Both the position numbers and the translations under genes were made by a program. A DNA stretch of 64,000 bases from Dysidea avara (taxonomy: Eukaryota; Porifera; Demospongiae; Dictyoceratida; Dysideidae). The stretch lies in NCBI RefSeq assembly GCF_963678975.1, contig NC_089275.1, positions 17,310,220 through 17,374,219 on the forward strand, written 5' to 3'. A model generated the notes under the pieces. It made no database searches. It was not told the origin of the DNA and saw only the letters and a list, made by a program, of their open reading frames with translations. Numbering within the stretch: the stretch's first letter is position 1; each line of letters starts with the position of its first letter. Shown piece by piece: positions 1 to 11,197 of the stretch.

Positions 1-80
1 CACCCTGTAGAGAGAGCAGCAAGAAGAAGTCACCTTGTAGAGTGTTCAGTTACAAAGAAACCACCATGGAGAGTTCTGTA
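1..80 (+). repeat. End of a 31-bp minisatellite (M element)
   Basis: About two and a half units of the 31-bp repeat with consensus core GAGAGTTCAGCTACAAAC followed by AAATCACCCTGTA. The array enters from outside the window. It is followed by the same AT-rich tail and palindrome that follow the arrays ending near 16.9, 39.0 and 57.0 kb. Confidence 0.85.
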
Positions 81-260
81 ATAAATATATGTATTATATA
101 TATATATATAATTTGTACATTTACTGATAAAATCAGAAATATTTAAAGTACATCAGTTTCATCTTTTCTTCTTCCTGTGGTAAAGAAAAAAAGACAGGTT
201 AAATAAGTCCCAAAGCCGCTATGGCTGGCTTTGGGGTATAGAAATACAAAAAGAAATGAA
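81..260 (+). mobile_element. M-element tail: AT microsatellite and GC hairpin
   Basis: An (AT)n tract (about 97-112), then a moderately conserved stretch and a hairpin at 209-235 (CCCAAAGCC...GGCTTTGGG), ending next to palindrome F1. The reverse complement of this order occurs at 33861-34065, and related tails follow the minisatellites near 39.0 and 57.1 kb. The tail is therefore part of one repeated unit. No coding potential is seen. Confidence 0.75.
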
Positions 261-589
261 ATCTAATCCAAAACAGCCAAGCTGTAAAAAAACAGTGCAG
301 CCCTCAAAAAGGCTATGGTGAAAAAAGATGTGAAATCCAAGGTGGCGGCCAAGAAATGGATGTGATGATAGATTAATGGTAAAAATTTTAATAACGGCAA
401 TTTAGGTGAATTTTTTTCCAAGACCAAGCGGCACAAAAATTCACCCGAATTGTTGTTATTAAAATTTTTACCATTAATCTACCATCACAGCCATTTCTTG
501 GCCGCCACCTTGGATTTCACATCTTTTTTCACCATAGCCTTTTTGAGGGACGCACTGTTTTTTTACAGCTTGGCTGTTTTGGATTAGAT
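261..589. mobile_element. Palindromic element F1, copy a
   Basis: A near-perfect inverted repeat of 329 bp with arms of about 155 bp. It starts ATCTAATCCAAAACAGCC, ends with the reverse complement, and has a loop near 415-435. No transposase is encoded, so it is a foldback/MITE-type element. Other copies are at 17109-17423, 33532-33860, 39209-39437 and 57256-57934, with a single arm at 32969-33138. It always forms the outer end of the M composite. Confidence 0.85.
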
Positions 590-969
590 AACCATATTGC
601 TAAGCACCTAACACAGCTATGTGGGAAAATCCCTACTGTGGCATGTTACCATCTATTCGATACCAAAATACAGCATTCAATTGTTAATGAATTCTACAAA
701 CACGAGGTGTGTATGCGATCTCATTAGCACAAGGACTTTTGGTGCACAACATCTGATTTTAGCTTAATTTGTATTCTTTTCGCCAATAAAGAAAACACAT
801 ATTTAATTGAATGAATCTGTAATTTTAGTGGCAAATAAAGGACTCCATGAGAATACTAAAAATAATATTTGGCAGTTTGTCTACATAACAATCTTGTTAA
901 GGAAACCCAAGGAGTACATGCAGACAATATACATAATAATTTCATTAATGTAAATAATTATTGCCTCAC

Positions 970-1068
970 TTTATCAGCAGCATTGACATCTGCTTCTGAC
1001 TTGATCAACATCTCCACTACTTCAGTATGACCATTAAGTGAAGCAAAAAATAGAGGAGTACATCCATT
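970..1068 (-). CDS. Ankyrin-repeat exon, unit 1
   Basis: This 99-bp exon encodes exactly 33 residues, the length of one ankyrin repeat, in phase 0-0. It is bounded by an acceptor (CACTATAG) and a donor (GTGAGG). The translation begins NGCTPLFFASLNGH and continues TEVVEMLI, matching the ankyrin consensus xGxTPLHxAxxxGHxxVVxxLL. Ankyrin repeats are protein-interaction scaffolds. Only two such exons are visible and no start, stop or partner exon is seen, so this is either a piece of a larger minus-strand gene or a relic. The usual His of the TPLH motif is replaced by Phe, unlike the sister exon. Confidence 0.82.
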
Positions 1069-1605
1069 CTATAGTGACAAAGTAATCAACAGTGACAGTT
1101 ATTATTTCATATTGATATAATTTGATACATCATGGATAACCTGTGTTCATCAGAAGATTCCATGGAAAGACATACAATATAAAGGACTTTATCACCATTA
1201 CAAAATTTAATAATTCCATAATAACCATATTGCTATGGACTTAACACGGTGATGCCATGGGAAAATACTTACTGTGGCATGTTACCATCTATTCAATACC
1301 AAAATACAGCATTCAATTGTTAATGTATTCCATAAACACGACTTGTGTATGTGATCTCAGTAGTACAAGGACTTTTGGTGTGCAACATCTAATTTTAGCT
1401 TAATTTGTGTTCTTTTCTCCAATAAAGAAAGCACGTGTTTTACTTGAATGAATGTGTAATTTTACTGGCAAATAAAGGACTTCATGGCTATACTAAAAGT
1501 AATATTTGACAGTTTGTCTACATAACAACCTTGTTAAGGAAAAACCAGGGTACAAGCAGACTATATACATAATAATTTCATTAATGTAAATAATTATTGT
1601 CTCAC

Positions 1606-1704
1606 TTCACCAGCAGCATTGACATCTGCTTCTGACTTAATCAACATCTCCACTACTTCAGTATGACCATTACATGCAGCAATATGTAAAGGAGTATCTC
1701 CATC
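1606..1704 (-). CDS. Ankyrin-repeat exon, unit 2
   Basis: This is a second 99-bp, 33-codon, phase 0-0 ankyrin exon, bounded by acceptor CACTATAG and donor GTGAGA. The translation begins [14 protein letters not shown] and continues TEVVEMLIK. It keeps the canonical TPLH. Its last 15 or so residues are nearly identical to the exon at 970-1068, and the flanking introns are also alike, so the two arose by tandem duplication of a ~636-bp genomic unit. On the minus strand this exon precedes the 970-1068 exon. Confidence 0.85.
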
Positions 1705-2108
1705 CTATAGTGACAAAGTAATCAACAGTGACAGTTATTATTTTACATTGATATTGTTTGATACATCATGGATAATCTGTGTACATAAGAAGATTCCATG
1801 GAATCACATGTATTATAAAGGACTTTAATACCATTACTGATGTATTTGAAAATTTATCAATTCTGTAATAACAATATTGCTAAGTGTCTAACACAACTAT
1901 GTGGGAAAATCCCTACTGTGGCATGTTACCATCTATTCAATACCAAAGTACAGCATTCAATTGTTAATGTATTCTATGAACATGAAGTGTGTATATGACC
2001 TCAGTATTACAAGGAGTTTTGGTGTACAACTTCTATTTTTAGCTAATTTGTGTTCTTTTCTCCAATAAAGAAAGCACATGTTTTACTTGAATCAATGTGT
2101 AATTGTAA

Positions 2109-2744
2109 CCCATCTATAAACAGTTAATACAGTGTAGCTCTAGAAAATGTTTGTGTGCAAGTAAAGCAGAGTTAACTGCAACAAAAAGTAATGATATCTT
2201 GATGTGGCCATGTGCGAGATGTGCAAGTTGTAAAATTAATATTAGCTAATCAGATAATACAATATTATTGTTAAAGTGTTAATGAGAACTACACGATGCT
2301 GCTAGTTTTTAAGTGTGTGAGCATCTTCATAAATGTCACATAAATTTGATTCTGAATAAAGCAATGTGTATAGATTCTCTGATAGTACTAAATAGTTTGA
2401 ATTTGGCCACCTTTCCTGTATACCGCAATGCTATAACAAACCAAAGGTAGCTAAGCTCAAACTGTTTATTGCTATCAAAGAATCTATACACATTGCTTTA
2501 TTAAGAATCAAATTTGTGTGGCATTTATGAAGATGCTCACACACTTAAAACTAGCAGTACCACATAGTTCTCATTAACACTTTAACAATAATATTGCATT
2601 ATTTGATTACTGTAGCTAATATTAATTTTACAACTTGCACACCTTGCACATGGTCACATTATGATATCATTACTTTTTGTCACAGTTAACTTTGCTTTAC
2701 TTATACGCGCACTTTTTTACAGCTGTAAGCTGTTTTTGGATGGG
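2109..2744. mobile_element. Palindromic element F2, copy 1
   Basis: An inverted repeat of about 636 bp with arms of about 300 bp meeting near 2430. The right end is intact (CAGCTGTAAGCTGTTTTTGG then ATGGG) and the left end is degraded. The element is 627 bp and better preserved at 17427-18053. No transposase is present. It interrupts the third ankyrin-exon unit. Confidence 0.8.
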
Positions 2745-4780
2745 ATCTCAATACTTTTTGTTAGAATAAGCATACACTGTTGAAAACAGTAGGTGAGTGT
2801 CCATGGTTTAGACAGAAACCCCAGATTACAGTGACAGAATATTAAAATACCACTGAAATTTTAGTGGCATGCAACTGAAGTCAACTAACACTCATTTTAA
2901 CTAGTGAACTCTTTGTAATAGTTTGCCTTTCATCTTGTACTGCATTAAAACGATTAAAATACTCTAATAGAGCAGTCACAAAAAGGCTCTAACACAGCAA
3001 TCAAAGTTACAGCATAATTGCCTAGCATTGCATTGTGTAGAGTTTAAATTGCTAGCTACTTACAGACTTTACAATATAAAAATGCAGCACTTGTAGAAAT
3101 GTGACTGTTCTATTAGAGCAATTGACTGCTCTAATAGAGTATCTTGATTACTTCAAGCATTGACTAATTCAAGTGGAGAACCACGCCCCTGCCCATATCA
3201 GTACGAGCTCTTGTGAAATGAAATGAGAATAGTAGAGAAATGGCAAGTATGTACAGTGATATTTGAGGGGCATGTAATTATGTACTGTTGTAAATAAACG
3301 TCATTAAAATTATATTACCGCACCAGAATAGGCTGTGACTTTGACGAGATTTGTTGTCTCATTGTTTGAGGGTTGTCTTTATGTGTTGAAGGGGATTTAG
3401 TGCCAGACACAATTAGTGAGTTTAACAATACATGCATTTGTGTTGTAAAACGTAATTGTAAAAGGCCATTAGTGAGGCATACGAGGCGATTAGCGTATAT
3501 GATAACATGTATTAGTTGGTGTTTGTACAGTAGAGTGTCTATCACCATTATTAGACATTGGACCAGGGTGAAAATTTTACTGCTATATTTGGAGGTTGTA
3601 GCGTATGTATATCTTGGTATCTTAACAAATACTCCTTCATGATCACTAATCACTAATAGTACAGTGAAAACTGGTCATTATTCAGGTAAGTACAAAATTT
3701 TCTGACCTAGCTTATTAAGAAGGTGGCTGCATTTTGCAGCCTTAAGCAATTGGTAAGAAGAATCTGCAATGCAGCTGTCCTAACTGGCTATAGAGATGGA
3801 TTTAGTGTGTGACAGTATATGAGACAGTGAGTGCTGGCAACAAGGAGGAAGCCAATCTGTTAGAGCACCAAAGGCACTGCTTCAGACATAGGCAGTTGGC
3901 TGTTAGCCCAAAATGTAAAAGTTTTCACTTTTGGTCCTTATAAGCTCCTGATGAAGAAAGTGATGAAGTCATTATCCATAGGACATATATTTTTCAGAAT
4001 ATCTATTAATTTTCAGTTCTACTATATAGTAGCCAAGCACAAGACGAACATAACACAGCATTCCAGTGGTTTAGTGGTGACCACAACACTGCCTGGTAAA
4101 CTGTAGTGAGATTTCAGACTACCAGAAGCCATGGAATGCTTTCAACACATGAAATACCAAATATCTAATGCCTGGCTTTCATCCACAATGGACCTGTCTT
4201 GGTGGCCACTTGTACAAAAGGCTGCCTCTCTAAGAAGGCCAACTTTTAAATTCTCCTGTGAGACATTTATATGGTTAAATCGGTCCCTTGCTAAAGCAGG
4301 TACCTTGTTATTATAAGCCAAGAAAATTTAAAGTAACCATCTTACTGCACCTACTTATCTGGTTTACTCAGGTACAGTACTGCTCAAGTGCACTGTCGCA
4401 CTCGCTCGCACATGCAAGTTTGTTAGAGATTTTTAAAATCACTAATTAAGGGGCGTGGCAACTATTTTGGCTGCAATTCTTGTGAGGGAAACAGTTGCCA
4501 CACAGGCTTGCAAGCAAAACAGTTACCATGCCCTTAATTATCATTTTTTTAAATCTTGAGCAAAATTGTGCATGTGAGCGAGTGCGGCATTGCACTTCAG
4601 CAGTGCCAATATAATTATGGTAGCCACATATACTGCCTAGCAGTGACACATCATGAGTATTTAAGTCACAATGCGTTATTTTATCATCCATCTAAATACA
4701 ATCCCTGAATGTGTCATTTTGTGTACAGGGCAATCTGCTACAAGATTGGCCATAAAGTGGCCTGAGTAAGGTTTCAGTGA
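2745..4780. repeat. ~2-kb dispersed repeat, copy 1
   Basis: Co-linear with 18054-19935 from just after F2 (starting TCAATACTTTTTGTTAGAAT) to a shared end near GGTTTCAGTG. The copies differ by indels. The hAT element at 18179-18369 is missing here, and here the MITE at 4378-4607 is complete. CTCTAATAGAG motifs occur at 2961-2979, 3101-3119 and 3123-3147. A stretch around 4120-4220 is open in both copies (ECLQHMKYQISNAWLSST-like) but has no start or splice context, so I do not call a gene. Confidence 0.8.
4378..4607. mobile_element. MITE F5, copy 1
   Basis: An inverted repeat of about 230 bp. The left end TACTGCTCAAGTGCACTG is mirrored by TGCACTTCAGCAGTGCC on the right. Inner arms carry GGGGCGTGGCAACT and its degraded complement. 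A second full copy is at 30377-30599 and a half copy at 19679-19790. It is non-coding. Confidence 0.75.
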
Positions 4781-5765
4781 CTCTCTACAGGGTGACTTAT
4801 TTCTACCTAATCTCTATACAGAGTGATTTGTTCTGAGATAACCTCTCTACAGGATGACTTGTTTCTAGCTGATTCTCTCTACAGGGTGATTTCTCCCTAG
4901 CTGAACTCTATACAGGGTTACTTTTTTCTACCTGATCTCTATACAGAGTGATTTGTTTCTAGCTGATCTCTCTACTGAGATTTGTTTGTAGCTGAACTCT
5001 CCTCAGGGTGACTTAATTCCAGCTTATCTCTCTACATGCATGGTGACTTGCTTATAGCTGAATGAACTCTCTCTACACAGTAACGTCTAGCTGATCTTTC
5101 TATATACAAGGCTGCTTGTTGCTACTGAATTCTCTACTGGATGTAGCTGAACTCTCTGCAGGGTGACTTAGATCTAGCTGATCTCTCTACATGGTGATTT
5201 GTTTCTAGCTGACCTCTCTACATGGTGATTTATTTCTAGCTGATCTCTCTAGAGTGTGATTTGTTTCTGGTGGATCTCTCTATGTAGCTGGACTCTCTTC
5301 AGAATGACTTGTTGCAGCTGAACTATCTACAAGGTGACTTTTTTGTAGCTGAATTCTCCACAGAGTGATTTGCTCATAGCTGAACTCTCTAAAGACTGAC
5401 TTTTTGTAGCTAAAATCTCTTCAGGTTGACTTGCTTAATAATGAATTCTCCTCATGTTTGTAGTTGAGCTTTCTACAGGATGACTTGTTTGTAGCTGAAC
5501 TCCCTAAAGTGTGACTTGTTTGTAGCTGAAATCTCTTCAGGGTGACTTGCTTAATACCAAATTCTCCACAGGTGATTGGTTTGTAGTTGAACTTTCTACA
5601 AAGTGATTTGTTGCAAGCTAAATGCTCTAATGGGTGATTTTTGTAGCTGAACTCTCCACACGGTGATTTGTTTATAGGGGTTATTTATTTGTAGGAGTGA
5701 CTTGTTTGTGGCTGATCCTTCCAAACAGAAATTTTTTAGCAGCTGAACATCTCTACAGCACAGCA
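4770..5765 (-). repeat. 31-bp minisatellite, reverse orientation
   Basis: About 1 kb of diverged units reading ...TACAGGGTGACTTGTTTGTAG..., the reverse complement of the M-element repeat. Unit length varies by indels. It is joined on the right to a different tandem array rich in GGAAATGTCA. No genes are present. Confidence 0.85.
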
Positions 5766-6260
5766 AAAAATACCACATTTCCGGTGGTTATATCGGTACA
5801 GGAAATGTCAAGGAAATTTTCTGTTTGAATTTCTGACACATTTCCTGTACTTGTACATATCACCTTTCCAAGTGATTTCCAGTTTTGCAGGAAATGCCAC
5901 TAACAAAAATGTCAAGGAATATTTTGTTCATATTTCTGGCACATTTCCTGCACTAATACATGCCACCTTTCCAGGCAATTTCCACTCATGCAGGAAATGT
6001 GACATTTCCTGGAACTAGAAATGTCAAGGAAATTTTTTGGTTTACATTTCTGACACATTTCCTGTACTTGTACATATCACTCTTCCATCTAATTTCCAGT
6101 TGTGCAGGAAATTCCACAACCAAATTTTGTCAAGGAGTTCTTTGTTCACATTTCTGGAACATTTCCTGTACTAGTACATACCACCTGTCCAGGTGATTTC
6201 CAGTTATGCAGAAATTTCAAGGTAATTTGTTTACATTTCTGGTGCATTTTCTGTATTAGT
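5766..6260. repeat. ~105-115-bp tandem repeat rich in GGAAATGTCAAGG
   Basis: About five degenerate units, each with ATGTCAAGGAAAT, ACATTTCCTG, TACATATCACC and GATTTCCAG segments. It abuts the end of the reverse minisatellite. A related array abuts the minisatellite at 12140-12660. It is non-coding. Confidence 0.8.
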
Positions 6261-6690
6261 ACATATCACCTGTTATGGTAGTTTGCAGTTAGGCATGTAA
6301 TATAGGTTTGACACATGCCACTTTTACTGTCATTGATTTGAAGTTACTATGGAATTTTAAATTGATATGGTTACACTTCAGCTCAAATTACTGTAGAATT
6401 TTGCAATAATTTTATTTTCAGTTTGTACTATGCAGTTTAACTGGTATAGCTAAAGGTAGAATTATTACATGAATATATCTGCATCCACTGAAAATTCTAT
6501 CACACACTTCACAGTTTTTGTTGTCTTGCAGAATATAGAAATTAACCCATGCACCAAACTTTAATCCTATGATCAATATACCTATATGTGTAATAACAAA
6601 TTATTACAGCTTGAAAAATGCTACATGCTGTTTGATATAATAGGTTTACCACAATTTATAATTGCTAGTAATAGTTAAACAAACAAATGG
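6261..6690. other. No recognisable feature
   Basis: AT-rich single-copy-looking DNA. I see no convincing exon, inverted repeat or tandem array. Confidence 0.5.
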
Positions 6691-6708
6691 ATGGCTTTCC
6701 AGACACTC

Positions 6709-6714
6709 TTTATT
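6709..6714 (-). terminator. Possible polyadenylation signal AATAAA
   Basis: AATAAA on the minus strand (TTTATT as written), about 290 bp downstream of the TGA of the candidate exon at 6998-7103. Confidence 0.3.
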
Positions 6715-6997
6715 GAGCCCCATTGGTAACCATGGCACAAAACAAAAACAAGCAACCTATGCATAATTGCGTCACTTTGTATTATGAATTACACAGGATC
6801 ACCATAAAACTAAATAATATTATAGGCTGTTATGTGTCATCTCACAATAAGCAAAAAATCATTCTATCGATGAGCTGGAACAATTTTCTATACACAGCGA
6901 ACTGGGAAACTCATCTCCCATACATTTTCTACAGTATCTGTTGGAGCTTCAGCACACACATTTCTACTCTTACCAGAGGAGTACCACTATAACCAGG

Positions 6998-7103
6998 TCA
7001 ACACATGATTATGTATACAAAACCAATGAAGCTACCATCCAGTATAGCCACTACTGCTACTGGATCATAGCAGTAGTGGCTAGGATCCATTGTGCCACTA
7101 CAA
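6998..7103 (-). CDS. Candidate last exon, unknown protein
   Basis: A minus-strand open stretch after a good acceptor (TTTTATTGCAG) runs about 35 codons (CSGTMDPSHYCYDP...) to TGA at 6998-7000. A polyadenylation signal AATAAA lies about 290 bp downstream (complement of 6709-6714). A possible upstream exon around 7220-7330 (YDKLCGNTTLNRH...) ends in its own stop, so the gene model cannot be completed. The protein is not recognised. The acceptor, open frame and poly(A) signal in order are the only support. Confidence 0.3.
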
Positions 7104-7760
7104 CTGCAATAAAATTTCTGGGATAAATGTATAAAATTCTCACCAGCATACGTATATGTAGCTAACTCAACTCAGATATTTTATTATCAGCAGCCACAAA
7201 CTATAGGGTGTTCCATTGAGAGATTATTGACAATGAGTCAATGAAGGGGACTGAATGCCATTAGGAGCTATATTGGCTACAAGAAGTACATGTCTATTTA
7301 AGGTAGTATTCCCACACAATTTATCATAGAAAAACGACTCTACATAATGTATGAGTTTGACACTACATCAAATGGGGTCGACATTGTGATGTGTGCTTTG
7401 CTTTGCATCTGATGCATAATTACTTACATAGAATGCACTTAAAAGATTTTGGTGTAGTTATTTGTCAATTTCCAGTTTGGCTCAGTGGGAATTGCACATG
7501 ATGTGTAGCCAAAGCTGATCATACATGCAAAATTCTGTATCTAATTATATAATCAACTCCTTCATTTATTACAGCAGCTACTACGTGTTTCAGCATGTCT
7601 CGGGCACTGAGCCAGATTGCCAGTTGCTCACAGCACTAATCACCCGTGGGCACTGAAACCATCTCTGCCTCTGGATCCAGATTGCACTACTTGTCCTGAA
7701 CAATTAAATTGATCAAACTGATAAGTGTGAACCAAAGTGTAACCGAACAAGACTACCAAG

Positions 7761-7880
7761 CAGGGCCGGCTCTGGCAAAATAGAGTCGGGTGGGCCACCA
7801 CAGTTGAGGGTATAGCAATTGTAGCGTATTTTCAAGGGGGTCTGGGGGCAGGCCCCCCTCCACCAGGAAAATTTTTAAAA
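7761..7880. mobile_element. hAT-like terminal fragment
   Basis: Begins CAGGGCCGGCTCTGGC, close to the CAGGGCCG ends of the hAT elements at 18179 and 58427, and is followed by a G/C-run segment (GGGGGCAGGCCCCCC). I find no matching right end, so it is probably a truncated copy. Confidence 0.4.
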
Positions 7881-8304
7881 TCATCACTCAAGAGATGCAG
7901 CAATCTGAAACGTAATTTAGTTGGGTGCTGACAGTTGCAGGCTGCTCAACAGAATCTTTGAAGTAAGTCTGAGTGTACTGAAGGGCTGAAATGATATTAA
8001 GTAGCAAACTCTTACGTGCAATTGTATGGCTTCTCGTACGTTAGTCTGTGCACTAGAGTTTAAATTGTAATAACCATAAGATTATAGCCCTCTATATAAT
8101 CTATAGTATAGCTACGTATAAAGCTTAGCTAGCTGTACATGAGGGAAGATACTCTCTTTCTCTTCTAGAGTAAAAGGTTGGGTGGTTCGCAAAGAGCAAG
8201 AATTTTAACCGATTGATTTTAACCTCGATTTTACTAAGCGCATAACTTAATATTTTTTCTGACAAAAGTTGAGGAGTTTGTTATGCTGCACGGGAACATT
8301 AAAA

Positions 8305-9299
8305 ATGGCGACGTTGGCAGGTGCTGGCAGAAAGTTGGAGAGAATCGAAGCGTTCTTCTGTGACATAGAGAAAGAGAAGACTCCGCAAGCAAGTAGTGAA
8401 ATTAAAAAATGCCAGTGAAGCGGCCGTCTCAACTCGAGGGGTTCTGGACTCAAGTCACTACTCGCCGAGCTACTCGCACATCACCCGCCTACCTTAACAG
8501 CTATAATTCCATATGCGTATGTGAAAAGGAATGGTATTATTGCCACTGCTTCTAATGTGAGGAAACAAACAAGCTCTTCTTACTACAACTCGGTGCAGGA
8601 AAACAAGGTAGGCATCATTTAGAGTCGCCTAGTCCATTACACAAATATTTTTTATATCCAGATTATCAAAATCGCACTCATCAATAGAGTATATAGTGTG
8701 TCTGGAGATAAATATAGTGTTACTCGTCAGCAGAATGTATCACCAGATGTATTAAGCTTTGCCAAGATGGTGAACATCATTAAGACTATAGCACCTGTTG
8801 AAAAAGTCACTCGGACCTCAGGATGCCAACCTACAATTGAGTTTGAGCTGTTACTGAATATGTCGTTGATGTGTCACCTGGTCTGTAGGTGAGGTTCTCT
8901 TTTGTGATTACAAGTCTTGTTTGTAATTATGTGTTTATTTGTTTGTAGTATGTGTTTATTCTGTGGTGTATCATTAAACAAGGCCACAAACAGACATCCT
9001 GTTCAAAATATGTGTAACCTTATATCCTACATCGCTCATATCTTGCCTACAGTAATTGTGCTAAGTAGTACCTTGAGTAGTATGTATGCATTCCCAGGTG
9101 CATTTGGATTGAACATAATACAACACAGTACTTTACCATTATTTGTAACTTGATTTTAGAAAGTGATCCAGATTATACACCAGGGGAAATTGAACGACCA
9201 CCTCTAGTCGGTAGCTACACTATCAAACTATCCGGCGATTTTGATGCTCAAAACTGGTTTCTTGAGGTTATGTTTTCTGGGTGTCCTGTCAGGCTCTAG
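8305..9299 (+). CDS. Four-exon gene, unknown function
   Basis: I place exons at 8305-8392, 8501-8607, 8662-8888 and 9164-9299. All borders are GT/AG (donors GTAGTG, GTAGGC, GTGAGG; acceptors CTTAACAG, TATATCCAG, TTAGAAAG). Phases agree at every junction and the total of 558 bp gives 185 residues plus TAG. The ATG has a good context (AAAAATGGCG). Introns are 108, 54 and 275 bp; the first contains an in-frame TGA that splicing removes. The predicted protein starts MATLAGAGRKLERIEAFF, has no recognised domain, signal peptide or membrane segment, and ends shortly before an inverted-repeat arm. The true 3' end may differ, since GAG|GTTATG at 9266 could be another donor. Confidence 0.5.
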
Positions 9300-9773
9300 T
9301 CACCTTTTCTGGCTTTGACACGAGGACCCGCTTCATGAGAATCAGTGGTGGATGGCCTTCAACAGTCAGCCAAAGATTTTGGTATTGATTCTGCTGTATT
9401 TCAGCCACTTAAGGAGCTAGTTTTCAAGAATAGCTGCCAACCTGCTACTAATAGGCCTAATGTATTTTGTGGAGTGGACTCACACTAAGCTAGAAACAGC
9501 TTCTTAACAATTATCCAGGCATTTTCTAGTTCTTGTACCACTGTAGACACTAATGTCAAGCTAAAACTACTGAAGCTGCTCTTCCTACAAAGTCACAAAT
9601 ATCGCATGTGCACTAATTTATTAGAATATTTACAAGACGTTATAATAGTGCATAAATAGTTTAGATATAGGCTACACGTAGCCTTTTCTACACAGTCTAT
9701 ATAGTGACAACATATTTGTAGATCGGTGTAAACTAGCTTAGCGGGCAGCATTAAGCGGATAGCGCAATACTAA

Positions 9774-11197
9774 GGGGTCATCCATAATTTTCAGCATTTT
9801 CACAAGAGTACAGAGAGTACTCTTTTCCATAACCCCCTCCCCCCACCTAAAAGCGTACTATTAAAAATGTTGATATCGATCGTGAATTGTTGTATGTATG
9901 TATGTGTGTATGTCACATATGAAATTGTTTTTAGGAGTTATTGTTGCTGTTTTTACACTGTAGGAAATGCAGACAGATCAATCACGCAAGAAGTTATTTA
10001 CATGTGTGAATTTGTGTGACAGTCATATACTTATTTCTTTTTAGGTCTTCCCTTTCCCATTTTGTAATTTTGCTCAGTCTGGTGTTTCTGAAGCTGGTAT
10101 TTGGTAGGATAAATTTCACCACAAACAAGACATTTTATCTCAACTTTGGACTTCTTTGACTGTGAAGTAGATTCTGATTCCTCTCGTGACCTAGTTCCAC
10201 TGTGTATCAGGCATGTGTGGCGCTCCTTGTCAGCTTCACTGGTAAAAACATAACGGAAATGTGCACATCACAGAAATGGCTATCTATTGGCTGTCTTCAA
10301 TATAATGCATCAAATTATCATCAGTACTACAGCTTGAAACACCTGTACCAACTTGCTGAGTTACAACACTTTGTACATTATCATGAGCTTCAGCACCACT
10401 ACTGACATCGTCTTCTACTGCTACAGTTTCTTCATTCACTGTGCTTGTCTGCAAAGAAAACAAGTTATAGGTAGCTGTCGTTCAATACATTGTGCAAGTC
10501 ACCTATTTGTAAACACTACTTCTATAAATTAAACCGGCTATCTGGCAAGCTACAATCCTGCATGTATGAAATAGTGCTAAACCTATCAATCTAGCCATTT
10601 AGTACTGTACAGCTACGTGCTTTTAGTACAGTGAAAACAGTTTTTTACTGAAAGCGATCCTGGCTATTACCTAACATGGCCTAGTCATGGCTACCTGCAT
10701 ACCTAATGTACAGCTAGCTACGTGGTTTTATAGCCTGTTTATATATTGTACCTTGAAAAATGAATCAATACGCCTTGTCCTGCTCCACTTCAAGTGTTGC
10801 GCAGCTTTTTTCAGTGCTGCCACATAGTGCTCTTTGCTGTAAACAACTCGCTCCTTCCACTCTATTTGCGAGCTTCACAGCATCTGCCCTCTTCATTTTC
10901 GTATCGTTCGTCACAACAAAGGCGTTCACGAAATGCTGGTAATGATTAGTTGGTGACTTGTGTACACTATCTGGATGCCTAGCGAGTTCAAGAAGAAACT
11001 GCCTTGCCTCGAGCTGCAACTCACATTTCGCCATCTTGATACTGAAATTGTATGCGCATGCTAAATTATTTAGAATTATTTTTATATAGCGCTACTAATA
11101 TCAACATTATTAAAAAGCGTACGCATTGGATTTACCCCCTCCCCCCCAGCGTACGCTCTGTACGCTTGCGAAAATGCTGAAAATTATGGATGACCCC
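9774..11197. mobile_element. Harbinger-like DNA transposon with zinc-finger passenger gene
   Basis: The terminal inverted repeats begin GGGGTCATCCATAATTTTCA on the left and end with the reverse complement on the right, about 30 bp with few mismatches. Each end is flanked by TAA (9771-9773 and 11198-11200), and the total length is 1424 bp. A 3-bp TAA target duplication with G-rich ends is typical of PIF/Harbinger; related superfamilies are not excluded. No DDE transposase is seen. The only gene inside is the minus-strand zinc-finger/AT-hook gene at 10031-11034, so the copy would need help from another element. Confidence 0.75.
10031..11034 (-). pseudogene. Three-exon zinc-finger/AT-hook protein, frameshifted
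   Basis: Minus-strand exons are 11034-10752, 10448-10343 and 10233-10031. Donors are CAAG|GTACAA and ACAG|GTGTTT; acceptors are TTTCTTTGCAG and GTGAAG. Phases agree at both junctions. Exon 1 starts MAKCELQLEARQFLLELA and must change frame near 10860, after VKLANR, to continue as WKERVVYSKEHYVAALKK and on to RRIDSFFK, so this copy carries a small indel. Exon 2 is acidic and Ser/Thr-rich. Exon 3 has a zinc-finger-like CLVCGEIYPTKYQLQKH (C-x2-C-x12-H), and the protein ends GKGRPKKK, an AT-hook-like GRP core. The likely role is DNA binding, by inference from these motifs. The whole gene lies inside the GGGGTCATCC transposon. The start ATG (AAGATGGCG) has a good context. Confidence 0.6.

Larger units (their letters stand above)
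590..2108 (-). repeat. Tandem ~636-bp units, each with one ankyrin exon
   Basis: Two full units and a truncated third are recognisable from the recurring string CTACTGTGGCATGTTACC (near 633, 1269 and 1912) and from the matching exon and intron sequence. Exon starts are 636 bp apart. The third unit breaks off at about 2105, where palindrome F2 begins. The first unit is cut by F1 at 589. This is a tandem duplication of exon plus intron within an ankyrin gene. Confidence 0.85.
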
